In this document: piece by piece, positions 20,096 to 29,028 of the stretch
How the letters are laid out: the number at the start of each line of letters is the position of its first letter
Position numbering within the stretch: the first letter of the stretch is position 1
Origin: CBDFKF01 sp965248765
GTDB lineage: Bacteria > Pseudomonadota > Alphaproteobacteria > VGEJ01
Direction of reading: 5' to 3'
Assembly: GCA_965248765.1 (NCBI GenBank)
Contig: CBDFKF010000004.1
Span: forward strand, 186,001-250,000
Length of the DNA: 64,000 bases
Made by a program: the position numbers and the translations under genes
The notes under the pieces: generated by a model
Databases searched by the model: none
What the model saw: the letters and a program-made list of their open reading frames with translations, nothing else
What the model was told of the DNA's origin: nothing

Positions 20096-21034
20096 TCAGT
20101 CTGCTGCCAGCCGTTCGGCGCGGGCGGCGCGCAGCCGTTCGAAGTCGGCGCCAGCGTGGTAGGACGATCGCGTTAGCGGGCTCGCCGAGACCATCAGAAA
20201 ACCCTTGCCGCGCGCCGCGCTAGCGTAGGCTTCGAACTGCTCCGGTGGGACGTAACGCTCAACCGCGTGATGGCGGGGCGTCGGCTGGAGGTACTGGCCG
20301 ATAGTGATGAAATCAACATCGGCCGCGCGCAGATCGTCCATCACCTGATGCACTTCCCGGCGCTCCTCACCCAGGCCCACCATGATGCCGGATTTGGTGA
20401 AGATCGAGGGGTCGAGCTCTTTGACGCGCGCAAGCAGCCGCAGCGAGTGGAAGTAGCGCGCGCCGGGTCGCACCACGGCATAAAGCCTCGGCACGGTCTC
20501 GAGATTGTGGTTGTAGACGTCGGGCCGTGCGCGCACGACCGCTTCGATCGCGCCTTCCTTGCGCAGGAAGTCGGGCGTCAGCACCTCGATCGTGGTCGCC
20601 GGCGCTTTGCCGCGGACCTCTTCGATCACCTTTACGAACTGATCGGCGCCACCGTCGTCGAGATCGTCGCGATCGACCGAGGTCACCACGACATGGGCGA
20701 GGCTCAGCTCCTTCACCGAGATCGCCAGGTGCTCTGGCTCGAACGGATCAACGGCGCCCGGCACGCCGGTCTTGACGTTGCAGAAGGTGCATGCGCGAGT
20801 GCAGGTGTCGCCGAGGATCATCACGGTCGCATGGCCCTGCGACCAGCACTCGCCGATGTTCGGACAGCCGGCCTCCTCGCACACAGTGTGGAGGTTGAGC
20901 CTGCGCATGAGCTGGCGGGTCTCGTTGTACTCCTTCGACGTCGGTGCCTTGACCCGGATCCAGCGCGGCTTGCGGGCGCGCCCGGGGCCCGCGCTGGTGG
21001 CGTTGTCGCCCGTGGTTACCGCGCTTTCGGCCAT
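20096..21034 (-). CDS. lipA: Lipoyl synthase LipA
   Basis: Radical-SAM enzyme inserting two sulfurs into protein-bound octanoyl groups to make lipoate. About 312 aa. The auxiliary 4Fe-4S ligands are C52, C57 and C63 (CEEAGCPNIGEC), the SAM cluster ligands C78, C82 and C85 (CTRACTFC), and the C-terminal RSSYHA motif completes the auxiliary cluster. The ATG at 21034 lies 7 bases after the lpdA stop; an in-frame ATG at 21064 inside lpdA is an alternative, and neither has a strong Shine-Dalgarno. Its products are the lipoyl domains of pdhB and pdhC just upstream, so client and maturase share an operon. Confidence 0.96.
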   Translation of the reverse strand: MAESAVTTGDNATSAGPGRARKPRWIRVKAPTSKEYNETRQLMRRLNLHTVCEEAGCPNIGECWSQGHATVMILGDTCTRACTFCNVKTGVPGAVDPFEPEHLAISVKELSLAHVVVTSVDRDDLDDGGADQFVKVIEEVRGKAPATTIEVLTPDFLRKEGAIEAVVRARPDVYNHNLETVPRLYAVVRPGARYFHSLRLLARVKELDPSIFTKSGIMVGLGEERREVHQVMDDLRAADVDFITIGQYLQPTPRHHAVERYVPPEQFEAYASAARGKGFLMVSASPLTRSSYHAGADFERLRAARAERLAAD

Positions 21035-21041
21035 GCTACCG

Positions 21042-22442
21042 CTAGAAATGGAGGGCGCGTCCATACGCGTCAAGCACCGATTCGTGCATCGTCTCGGAGA
21101 GTGTTGGGTGCGGGAAGACCGCGTGCATCAGCTCTGCTTCGGTGGCCTCGAGGGTCTTGGCGATGCCATAGCCCTGTATCAGCTCAGTCACCTCGGCGCC
21201 AATCATGTGTGCGCCTAGGAGCTCCCCGGTCTTGGCGTCGAACACCGTCTTTACCAGTCCTTCCGGCTCGCCCAAGGCGATCGCCTTGCCGTTGGCGAGG
21301 AACGGGAACCGTCCGACCTTCACGTCGTGGCCGGCCGCCTTGGCCGTTGCCTCGCTCAACCCGACGCTTGCGACCTGCGGGGCGCAGAAGGTGCAGCCGG
21401 GGATGTTGGTCACATCCATCGGGTGGACGCCTTCGACCCCGGCGATCTTCTCGACGCAGATCACGCCCTCGTGCATCGCTTTATGCGCGAGCCACGGCGG
21501 CCCCACGACATCGCCGATGGCGTAGACCCCGGCACTACCGGTCTCGAGCCATTGGTTGACGACGACGTGGCCCTTGTCGACCCTCACGCCGGCCTCCTCC
21601 AGTCCGATATCCTCAACGTTGCCGGTGATGCCGATCGCCAGGATGACGCGATCGACGGTCATCTCCTCGGTCTTGCCTTCGCCATGATCGATCGTCGCGG
21701 TGACCGAATCATTGCCTCGTTTCAGATCGCTGACCGTGGCGCCGGTGTGGATCGTCATGCCCTGGGCTTGGAAGGCCTTGCGGGCAAAGGCTGAAATCTC
21801 CTCATCCTCCACCGGCAGCACCCGATCGAGAAGCTCGACCACCGTCACCTCGGATCCGAGCGCGCGGTAGAAACTCGCGAACTCCATGCCGATGGCGCCC
21901 GAGCCGATCACCAGGATCGATTGCGGCTGCTTCACCGGCACCATCGCTTCCTTATAGGTCCAGACCAAGTTGCCGTCGGCTTCGAGATCGGGGAGCTCGC
22001 GGGCGCGGGCGCCGGTCGCGAGGATGATGTGTTTGGCCGCGACTTCGCTGGTGGTCTCGCCGTTGGCAACCGCAAGCTTGCCGGGCCCAGCGAGCCGGCC
22101 CGCACCGTCGAGCACCGTGATCTTGTGTTTCTTCATCAGGTACTCGACGCCGTCCGAAAGCTGCTTCGCGACCGTGCGGCTGCGCTTGATCACCTTGGCG
22201 AAGTCATAGCTCACATCCTTGGCGGAGAAGCCGAACTCATCGAGGCGATGCAAAAGGTGGTGGATCTCCGAGGCGCGCAGCAGCGCTTTGGTAGGGATGC
22301 AGCCCCAGTTCAGACAGATGCCACCCATGTGCTCGCGCTCGATGACGACGGTCTTGAGGCCGAGCTGGGCCGCTCGGATGGCGGCAACATAGCCGCCGGG
22401 CCCGCCGCCGACGACGGCGATGTCGTAGGAGTTCCCGGCCAT
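21042..22442 (-). CDS. lpdA: Dihydrolipoyl dehydrogenase (E3)
   Basis: FAD/NAD enzyme reoxidising dihydrolipoyl groups of the PDH complex; 466 aa. The FAD motif is VVGGGPGGYVAA (10-21), the redox disulfide is C43/C48 in GGICLNWGCIPTK, a second Rossmann motif VIGSGAIGMEFA binds NAD, and the C-terminal HPTLSE supplies the base from the partner subunit. It lies 10 bases after pdhC and belongs to pdhA-pdhB-pdhC-lpdA. Confidence 0.98.
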   Translation of the reverse strand: MAGNSYDIAVVGGGPGGYVAAIRAAQLGLKTVVIEREHMGGICLNWGCIPTKALLRASEIHHLLHRLDEFGFSAKDVSYDFAKVIKRSRTVAKQLSDGVEYLMKKHKITVLDGAGRLAGPGKLAVANGETTSEVAAKHIILATGARARELPDLEADGNLVWTYKEAMVPVKQPQSILVIGSGAIGMEFASFYRALGSEVTVVELLDRVLPVEDEEISAFARKAFQAQGMTIHTGATVSDLKRGNDSVTATIDHGEGKTEEMTVDRVILAIGITGNVEDIGLEEAGVRVDKGHVVVNQWLETGSAGVYAIGDVVGPPWLAHKAMHEGVICVEKIAGVEGVHPMDVTNIPGCTFCAPQVASVGLSEATAKAAGHDVKVGRFPFLANGKAIALGEPEGLVKTVFDAKTGELLGAHMIGAEVTELIQGYGIAKTLEATEAELMHAVFPHPTLSETMHESVLDAYGRALHF

Positions 22443-22452
22443 GCCCTTCCTC

Positions 22453-23754
22453 CTACAGCAACATCGTCAACGGGTCTTCAAGGAGCGCCTTGAGCACTTT
22501 GAGGAACCCGGCGCCGACCGCACCATCGACGACCCGGTGATCGACCGAGAGCGTGCAGCTCATGACGGTCGCGATGGCCAAGGCATCGTCCTTGACCACC
22601 GGGCGCTTCTCGCCCGTCCCGACCGCGAGGATCGCACCCTGCGGTGGGTTGATCACCGCCGAGAACTCGCGAATCCCCAACATGCCAAGATTGGAGATCG
22701 AGAAGGTGCCGCCCTGGTACTCCTCGGGCAGCAGCTTGCCTTCGCGCGCCCTGCCCGCGAGGTCCTTCATCTCGGCCGAGATTGTCGCCAGGCCCTTGTG
22801 GTCGGCGTTGCGAATGATCGGTGTGATCAGCCCGTCGTCCAATGCCACCGCTACGGAGATGTCAACGCGGTTGTGGCGCAGAAGCGCGGTGTCGGACCAC
22901 GACGCGTTCGCCGCGGGCACGCGCTGCAACGCGAGCGCTGCCGCCTTGATGACGAAGTCGTTGACCGAGATTTTGATGTCTTCGGCGCGCTCGTTGAGCT
23001 CCTTGCGGTACGCGAGCAGCCGGTCAATCTCGCATTCGACGGTGAGATAAAAATGCGGGATCGTCTGCTTGGCCTCGGTGAGGCGCCGCGCGATCACTTT
23101 GCGCACGTTCGAGAGCGGGATCTCGGTGTAGTCAGCATCCGGCGGCTGCGCCGCGGTTGTTGGCACGGGTGCGACAGGTGCCCCCGCGGTACCTGGCACG
23201 GCCACTGGCGCGCCGCCCTTGAGTGCGGCCTCGATATCGATCTTGACGATACGCCCGCCGGGGCCGCTGCCGGTGAGCACCGCGAGATCGATGCCTGACT
23301 GCTTCGCCATGCGCCGGGCGAGCGGGCTCGCCGCGACCCGGCCGTCAGCCGGTTGAGACGGCACCGGCGCGGCCGCCGGTGGCGCCGCAGTAGCAGCGGC
23401 GGCGGGCTCGGGCGCTGCTGGCGGTTGCGCGGCCGCAGCAGGCGGCGGGGCAGGTGGTACGGGGACCGCAGGCGCCTCGAGGCTCAGGCCATCCAGCGCG
23501 CTCGCGTCCTCGTCCTCGCCGAGCAAGACGCCAATCACCGTGTTGACGGCAACGCCCTCGGTCCCTTCCGGTATCACGATCTTGCCGAGAACACCGTCCT
23601 CATCGGCCTCGATCTCCATTGTTGCCTTGTCGGTCTCGATCTCGGCGATCGGCTCGCCCGCCTCTACTTTGTCGCCCTCGGCCTTCAACCAGCGGGCCAC
23701 GTTCCCCTCGGTCATCGTCGGCGAAAGCGCGGGCATCGTTATCGATGTCGTCAT
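22453..23754 (-). CDS. pdhC: PDH dihydrolipoamide acetyltransferase (E2)
   Basis: Core acetyltransferase of pyruvate dehydrogenase, 433 aa. One lipoyl domain (1-80; lipoyl lysine K43 in ETDKAT), a Pro/Ala-rich hinge (about 90-130), a peripheral-subunit-binding domain (ASPLARRMAKQSGIDL), a second hinge, and the catalytic domain ending with the active-site DHRVVDGA. The lipoyl domain is nearly identical to that of pdhB. The start is ATG 23754 (MTTSITMPALSPTM); the upstream open frame only shadows the pdhB end. Confidence 0.97.
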   Translation of the reverse strand: MTTSITMPALSPTMTEGNVARWLKAEGDKVEAGEPIAEIETDKATMEIEADEDGVLGKIVIPEGTEGVAVNTVIGVLLGEDEDASALDGLSLEAPAVPVPPAPPPAAAAQPPAAPEPAAAATAAPPAAAPVPSQPADGRVAASPLARRMAKQSGIDLAVLTGSGPGGRIVKIDIEAALKGGAPVAVPGTAGAPVAPVPTTAAQPPDADYTEIPLSNVRKVIARRLTEAKQTIPHFYLTVECEIDRLLAYRKELNERAEDIKISVNDFVIKAAALALQRVPAANASWSDTALLRHNRVDISVAVALDDGLITPIIRNADHKGLATISAEMKDLAGRAREGKLLPEEYQGGTFSISNLGMLGIREFSAVINPPQGAILAVGTGEKRPVVKDDALAIATVMSCTLSVDHRVVDGAVGAGFLKVLKALLEDPLTMLL

Positions 23755-23788
23755 CGTGGTCCCCCTCGGCGCGAGCCGCCTCGCACCT

Positions 23789-25174
23789 TCAGTCGCGGTA
23801 ACAGACGGCCTTGACCGTGGCGACGACGTCGGCCGCCTGCGGCAGTGCGAGCTGTTCGAGATTGGCGGCATAGGGCATCGGCACGTCCTTGCCGGTCACG
23901 CGCATGACCGGTGCATCGAGATGGTCGAAGGCCTGCTCCACGACCACCGCCGAGATCTCTGAGGCGATGCTGCAAACCGGCCAGCACTCATCAACGACGA
24001 CCAGTCGGTTGGTGCGGATGACCGAGGCGATCACCGCCTCGGTATCGAGCGGGCGCAGGCAGCGGAGATCGATGATCTCGGTCTCGATGCCTTCCTCGGC
24101 GAGCGCCTCGGCTGCCTCGACGGCACGCGCGACGGTCATCGAGTACGCGACGATGGTGACGTCGCTGCCTGACCGTACCAGCCTTGCCTTACCGATCGGC
24201 ACCACCCAGTCATCGAGCGTCGGCACCTCGAAAGTATGGCCGTACAGCACCTCGTTTTCGAGGAACACCACGGGATCGGGATCGCGGATCGCCGCCTTCA
24301 AGAGCCCCTTGGCATCGGCGGCGCTGTAGGGAGCTATGACCTTGAGACCCGGCACATGGGCATACCAGGCGGCGTAGTTTTGCGAGTGCTGGGCCGCCAC
24401 ACGCGCCGCGGCGCCGTTGGGGCCGCGGAAGACGATCGGTACCGGCATCTGGCCGCCGGACATATAGAGCGTCTTGGCTGCCGAGTTGATGATCTGGTCG
24501 ATCGCCTGCATAGCGAAGTTGAATGTCATAAACTCGATGATCGGCTTGAGCCCCTGATACGCCGCGCCGACGCCGATGCCGGCGAAGGCGTGCTCGGTGA
24601 TGGGCGTATCGATCACACGATGGGCGCCGAACTCGTCCAGCAGGCCCTGGCTTACCTTGTACGCGCCCTGGTACTCGGCGACCTCCTCACCCATGAGGAA
24701 TACGTCGGGATCGCGCCGCATCTCCTCGGCCATCGCATCGCGCAGGGCCTCGCGCACGGTCATGGTCACCATTTCGGTGCCGGCCGGCACCTCGGCATCG
24801 GCGGCCGGCCGGGTCGATGCCGATACCGTGGGGTTCGGGGCAGGCGCCGCTGGCATTGCGGGCGGTGCCTCGACAGCCGGGCCGGGCGTCGCGGCGGCCA
24901 TGACGGCGTCATCGAGGGCGGAGGCGTCCTCGCCCTCCGCAAGCAACATGGCGATGACCTGGTTGACCGGCACGCCTTCGGTGCCCTCGGGCACCACGAT
25001 CTTGCCGAGAACGCCGTCCTCGTTAGCCTCAATTTCCATCATCGCCTTGTCGGTCTCGATCTCGGCGATCGGCTCGCCGGCCTCGATCGCGTCACCTTCG
25101 GCTTTGAGCCAACGCGCGAGGTTGCCTTCCGTCATCGTCGGCGACAGCGCCGGCATCAGGATCGGTGTCGACAT
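23789..25174 (-). CDS. pdhB: PDH E1 beta subunit with N-terminal lipoyl domain
   Basis: Beta subunit of thiamine-diphosphate-dependent pyruvate dehydrogenase, 461 aa. An extra lipoyl domain (1-80, lipoyl lysine K43) precedes a Pro/Ala linker and the transketolase-like E1-beta region starting near 135 (MVTMTVREALRDAM). A lipoyl domain on E1-beta is a known alphaproteobacterial trait (as in Sinorhizobium and Zymomonas) and adds swinging arms to the complex. The C-terminal transketolase part ends near MRVTGKDVPMPYA. Confidence 0.97.
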   Translation of the reverse strand: MSTPILMPALSPTMTEGNLARWLKAEGDAIEAGEPIAEIETDKAMMEIEANEDGVLGKIVVPEGTEGVPVNQVIAMLLAEGEDASALDDAVMAAATPGPAVEAPPAMPAAPAPNPTVSASTRPAADAEVPAGTEMVTMTVREALRDAMAEEMRRDPDVFLMGEEVAEYQGAYKVSQGLLDEFGAHRVIDTPITEHAFAGIGVGAAYQGLKPIIEFMTFNFAMQAIDQIINSAAKTLYMSGGQMPVPIVFRGPNGAAARVAAQHSQNYAAWYAHVPGLKVIAPYSAADAKGLLKAAIRDPDPVVFLENEVLYGHTFEVPTLDDWVVPIGKARLVRSGSDVTIVAYSMTVARAVEAAEALAEEGIETEIIDLRCLRPLDTEAVIASVIRTNRLVVVDECWPVCSIASEISAVVVEQAFDHLDAPVMRVTGKDVPMPYAANLEQLALPQAADVVATVKAVCYRD

Positions 25175-25229
25175 GGCTCCTCGCTTTGGGATGAGAGCAT
25201 CCGTGCCGCCTGTTCCTTGGCCCGCGGCG

Positions 25230-26276
25230 TCAAGCCGTTGCGTAAACGTCGCTGTAGAGTTCGGCCGGGTCGGGCTCAGGGCTGTTCTGCGCGAACTCAG
25301 CAGCGTCGGAGACCACAGCTTTGACCTCCGCGTCGATCGCCTTGAGCGCGGCCTCGTCAGCCATGCCTTTGTCGATCAACAGGTGGCGCACGTTCTCAAT
25401 CGGGTCATGTCCGGCGCGCACATTGCGCACTTCCTCGCGCGAGCGGTACTTGGCCGGATCGGACATTGAGTGACCGCGGTAGCGATAGGTCATCATCTCG
25501 AGGATGTAGGGCCCCTTGCCGGCGCGGATGCGCGCCAGTGCTTCGGCCGCCGCCTCCTTTACGGCGACCACGTCCATGCCGTCCACCTGCTCGCCGAGAA
25601 TGCCGAAGCTGACGCCGCGCCGTGACAGCCTGGTCTGGGCGCTTGCGCGTTTGAGCGAGGTGCCCATCGCGTACTGGTTGTTCTCGATCACATACAAGAC
25701 AGGTAGCCGCCACAGTGCGGCCATGTTGAAGGACTCGTAGACCTGGCCCTGGTTTGACGCGCCATCGCCGAAGTACGTGAGCGCCACTGAATCGTCGCCG
25801 CGGTATTTGAGGGCGAAGGCGAGCCCGGTTCCAACCGGGACGTTGGCGCCGACGATGCCGTGGCCGCCGAAGAAGTTCTTTTCGCGGCTGAACATGTGCA
25901 TCGAGCCGCCTTTGCCCTTCGAATAACCGTCGCGGCGACCGGTCAGCTCGGTCATCACGCCGCGCGCCTCCATGCCAGAGACGAGCATATGGGCGTGGTC
26001 GCGATAGGTCGTGACGACGGCGTCGCCGTCTTGCGCGGCCGCCTGCATGCCGACGACCACCGCCTCCTGGCCGATGTAAAGATGGCAAAAGCCGCCGATC
26101 AGGCCCATGCCGTATAGCTGGCCAGCCTTCTCCTCGAATCGACGGATGAGAAGCATTTGGCGGTAATACCCGAGGAGTTCCTCGGCGCCGATTCGCGGCT
26201 TGGCTCGGCTACCCTTGCCGCCGCGTTTGCCGCCCGCGCTCTTCCCTTCAGCCTTTGCTCGTGTTGCGTCAGCCAT
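25230..26276 (-). CDS. pdhA: PDH E1 alpha subunit
   Basis: Alpha subunit of pyruvate dehydrogenase E1, 348 aa, binding thiamine diphosphate through GDGASNQG...NNQYAMGT. The phosphorylation-loop-like segment is YRYRGHSMSDPAKYR. A Lys/Gly-rich N-terminal extension (about residues 5-30) precedes the conserved start of the fold at EELLGYYRQMLLIRRFEE. The ATG at 26276 has GGGAGA upstream. It is the first PDH gene, about 185 bases after ftsB, so a promoter could lie in that AT-rich gap. Confidence 0.97.
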   Translation of the reverse strand: MADATRAKAEGKSAGGKRGGKGSRAKPRIGAEELLGYYRQMLLIRRFEEKAGQLYGMGLIGGFCHLYIGQEAVVVGMQAAAQDGDAVVTTYRDHAHMLVSGMEARGVMTELTGRRDGYSKGKGGSMHMFSREKNFFGGHGIVGANVPVGTGLAFALKYRGDDSVALTYFGDGASNQGQVYESFNMAALWRLPVLYVIENNQYAMGTSLKRASAQTRLSRRGVSFGILGEQVDGMDVVAVKEAAAEALARIRAGKGPYILEMMTYRYRGHSMSDPAKYRSREEVRNVRAGHDPIENVRHLLIDKGMADEAALKAIDAEVKAVVSDAAEFAQNSPEPDPAELYSDVYATA

Positions 26277-26356
26277 GGTCTCCCGCCGCACAGACTCGCC
26301 GCATCCGTGCCATCATAGCCCCTGTCAAGGGCCGCTGCGACCACGAATATCACATC

Positions 26357-26381
26357 AAACAAACCTTGTAACAGGTTGTTT
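26357..26381. promoter_or_regulatory. AT-rich dyad between ftsB and pdhA
   Basis: AAACAAACCT-TGTAAC-AGGTTGTTT: core arms AACCT/AGGTT are perfect, with AAAC-rich flanks pairing after one indel. The surrounding 26340-26430 is much more AT-rich than the rest of the window and carries three TTAA tetranucleotides. It could be an operator for the pdh genes or a weak terminator of the ftsB transcript. Confidence 0.35.
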
Positions 26382-26461
26382 TTGTGTTAACATTCGGCAG
26401 TTAATGCGAATTACGTTAAGGCGAGGACGAGGTCCATCGGCTTCGTCGCCGGCTTATTCGC

Positions 26462-26773
26462 TCACTCCGACAGAACAATGAAGTCCTGAGGATGGGCAAG
26501 CCCCAAGACCACGCGCGCCCGCTCCTCGAGCATGTCGAGATCAAGCCCATCGGGACTCAACAAGGCGACGTTGTGCTCCAGACTCGCGCGCTCGGCGACG
26601 GCGATTTGGAGACTTGCCTCGATCCGCTCGACTTCCTGGCTGAGCCTGAGCCAAGCGACTAGGCCCCGCTCCCCCTGCACCGCGTGGTACCCGAAGTACG
26701 CCGCCGCACATGCCCAGAGTAGCGGGACAATGGCTTGGCGTAGGCGGCGCCCACTTCCAAAGAGCGTGCTCAT
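26462..26773 (-). CDS. ftsB: Septum formation initiator FtsB/DivIC-like
   Basis: Small bitopic division protein, 103 aa: a short basic N-terminus, one membrane helix (about 13-31), then a coiled coil (SQEVERIEASLQIAVAERASLEHNVALL) and a conserved C-terminal segment ending ARVVLGLAHPQDFIVL. FtsB joins FtsL and FtsQ and licenses septal peptidoglycan synthesis. The position between eno and pdhA is the usual one in alphaproteobacteria and supports the call despite weak sequence conservation. Confidence 0.9.
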   Translation of the reverse strand: MSTLFGSGRRLRQAIVPLLWACAAAYFGYHAVQGERGLVAWLRLSQEVERIEASLQIAVAERASLEHNVALLSPDGLDLDMLEERARVVLGLAHPQDFIVLSE

Positions 26774-26842
26774 TGCCGCCAGCGAATCACGAGTGATTCC
26801 CGGTCGTCAAGGAAACCTCGTCGCGGGGCTTGGCGCCACCCA

Positions 26843-28123
26843 TCAGCGTGCGCGGATAAACGCCGCGGCGCCAGCGTAGTACGCGCTCTCGCCCAAGGCC
26901 TCTTCAATGCGCAAAAGCTGATTGTATTTGGCCAGACGGTCGGTGCGGCTAAGCGCGCCTATCTTGGCCTGCCCGCAGTTCGTGGCGACGGCGAGATCGG
27001 CGATCGTTGTATCCTCGGTCTCGCCCGATCGGTGTGACATCACCGTGCGATAGGCGGCGCGATGGGCAAGCTCGACTGCCTCGAGAGTCTCGCTCAGGGT
27101 TCCCGCCTGGTTGACCTTGACCAGCATCGCATTGGCGACGCCGCGCTCTATGCCGCAGCGAAGGCGCGCGGCGTTTGTAACGAAGACGTCGTCGCCGACA
27201 AGTTGGACTTTGGCGCCGATCGCCGCGGTTAAGGCACTCCAACCGTCCCAGTCGTCCTCCGCCATCCCGTCCTCGATCGACACGATGGGGTAGCGACCGG
27301 CGAGCTCGGTGTACCAATCGATGAGCTCCGCCGCATCGGCCCGGCGCCCCTCCCCTTTCATGTCATAGACGCCGTCGCGGTAGAACTCGCTCGCCGCCGG
27401 ATCGAGCGCGATTGCCACCTGCTCGGCGGGACGGAAGCCGGCGCCCTCGATGGCTCGGACGAGGAAATCGAGCGCCTCGCCGCTGTTCCGCAGGCCGGGC
27501 GCGAATCCCCCTTCATCACCCACATTGGTGTTGTGTCCGGCTTCGCTGAGGTGGCCACGCAGCATGCGGCTCACCTGAGCCCCCATATGCACGGCCTCGA
27601 CGAAGCTCTCCGCCCCGAGCGGCACGACCATGAACTCCTGGAGATCGAGAGCGTTGTCGGCGTGCGCCCCGCCGTTGATCACGTTCATCAGCGGTACCGG
27701 CATGACATGCGCGGCGCTGCCTCCGACATAGCGATATAGAGGCAGACCCAGCGCGCCAGCGGCCGCTTTGGCGGCGGCAAGGCTGATCCCGAGGATCGCA
27801 TTGGCGCCGAGGCGCGACTTATCGTTGGTGCCGTCGAGCACGCCCATGGTGCGGTCGAGCGCCAGTTGGTCGGTGGCATCGAACCCGGACAGCGCATCGA
27901 ACAGCTCGCCGTTCACGGCATCGACGGCAGCCCTCACGCCCAACCCGCCGAATCGCTCGCCGCCGTCGCGCCGCTCAACCGCCTCGTGCGTACCGGTAGA
28001 GGCGCCGGCCGGCACCGCGGCGCGGCCTAGGTGGCCGCCCTCTAGGCGCACATCGACCTCGACGGTTGGATTGCCACGGCTGTCCAGGATCTCGCGGCCA
28101 ACGATGTCGATGATGGCGGTCAT
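26843..28123 (-). CDS. eno: Enolase
   Basis: Glycolytic enolase, 2-phosphoglycerate to phosphoenolpyruvate, and RNA-degradosome partner in some bacteria; 426 aa. Start MTAIIDIVGREILDSRGNPTVEVDV; substrate loop GAS-TGTHEA; metal/catalytic segments SIEDGMAEDDW, LVGDDVFVTN, MLVKVNQAGTL and MSHRSGETEDT. The ATG at 28123 overlaps the kdsA stop by 4 bases. The frame stays open far upstream only as a kdsA shadow. Confidence 0.98.
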   Translation of the reverse strand: MTAIIDIVGREILDSRGNPTVEVDVRLEGGHLGRAAVPAGASTGTHEAVERRDGGERFGGLGVRAAVDAVNGELFDALSGFDATDQLALDRTMGVLDGTNDKSRLGANAILGISLAAAKAAAGALGLPLYRYVGGSAAHVMPVPLMNVINGGAHADNALDLQEFMVVPLGAESFVEAVHMGAQVSRMLRGHLSEAGHNTNVGDEGGFAPGLRNSGEALDFLVRAIEGAGFRPAEQVAIALDPAASEFYRDGVYDMKGEGRRADAAELIDWYTELAGRYPIVSIEDGMAEDDWDGWSALTAAIGAKVQLVGDDVFVTNAARLRCGIERGVANAMLVKVNQAGTLSETLEAVELAHRAAYRTVMSHRSGETEDTTIADLAVATNCGQAKIGALSRTDRLAKYNQLLRIEEALGESAYYAGAAAFIRAR

Positions 28124-29028
28124 CCGGGCTTCTCCGTTCCTGGCATCTTCTTGACCAAAGCGTCGATCGCGATCACCGACCGCAGCAACTTGTCCATGTC
28201 CTTGAGCGGCACCATGTTGGGCCCATCCGAGGGAGCATTGTCCGGGTCCTGGTGGGTCTCGACAAACAGCGCGGCGATGCCGACCGCGACCGCCGCTCGC
28301 GCGAGGATCGGGATGTACTGCCGTTCGCCGCCGCTGCGAGTTCCCTGCCCGCCTGGCTGCTGTACGGAGTGCGTGGCATCGAAGACGACCGGACAGCCGG
28401 TCTCTGCCGCCATGATCGGGAGCGAGCGCATGTCGGAAACTAACGTGTTGTAGCCGAAGCTCGCGCCCCGCTCGCACACCAGCACTTTTTCGTTCCCGGC
28501 TTCGTTGAGCTTGGCAACCACGTTGCGCATGTCCCAGGGAGCGAGGAACTGCCCCTTCTTGACGTTGACGGGGCGGCCGGTTGCGGCCGCGGCCTGCAGG
28601 AGATCGGTCTGGCGGCACAAGAACGCCGGGATCTGCAGCACATCGACGACTTGCGCGACCTCCGCGCAATGGCCGGGGTCGTGGACATCCGTCAGCACCG
28701 GGCAGCCGATGGTTTGGCGGATCTCGGCGAACACCGGCAGCGCCGAGGCAAGGCCCACCCCACGTGAGCTCGCGGCGCTGGTGCGGTTGGCTTTGTCGAA
28801 CGACGTTTTATAGATGAGGCCGATGTTGACGCGCGAACACAGCTCGTGAAGTGCATGCGCCATTTCCAGCGCGTGGCCACGGCTTTCCATGGCGCACGGA
28901 CCAGCTATCAGGGCGAGCGGACGGTCGTTGCCGACCGTCAGCGGTCCGATCGCTACGTGGCGGCTGACCGGGCGCGCGGCGGGCAAGGAACTACACAAGC
29001 CTGGACTGTTCAACCGCTGCCTTGACAA
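28120..29028 (-). CDS. kdsA: KDO-8-phosphate synthase
   Basis: Condenses PEP and arabinose-5-phosphate to KDO-8-phosphate for the LPS inner core; up to 302 aa. Motifs: LIAGPCAMES, YKTSFDKANRTS, the GCPVLTDVH segment, NVKKGQF and FDATHSVQQPGGQG. No ATG precedes the conserved region. Candidate starts are TTG at 29028, 29013 and 28998, all overlapping the end of pyrG; the longest is given here, without a clear ribosome site. eno, which makes the substrate PEP, starts on its stop codon. Confidence 0.94.
   Translation of the reverse strand: MSRQRLNSPGLCSSLPAARPVSRHVAIGPLTVGNDRPLALIAGPCAMESRGHALEMAHALHELCSRVNIGLIYKTSFDKANRTSAASSRGVGLASALPVFAEIRQTIGCPVLTDVHDPGHCAEVAQVVDVLQIPAFLCRQTDLLQAAAATGRPVNVKKGQFLAPWDMRNVVAKLNEAGNEKVLVCERGASFGYNTLVSDMRSLPIMAAETGCPVVFDATHSVQQPGGQGTRSGGERQYIPILARAAVAVGIAALFVETHQDPDNAPSDGPNMVPLKDMDKLLRSVIAIDALVKKMPGTEKPG

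Noticed and set aside
20267..21559. 430-codon + frame over lipA and lpdA
   Set aside because: Low-complexity Arg/Ser/Pro stretch at its end and antisense to two intact conserved genes.
26389..26420. CtrA-type sites (TTAA-N7-TTAA) before pdhA
   Set aside because: TTAA copies are present but spaced 10 and 11 bases apart, not 7.
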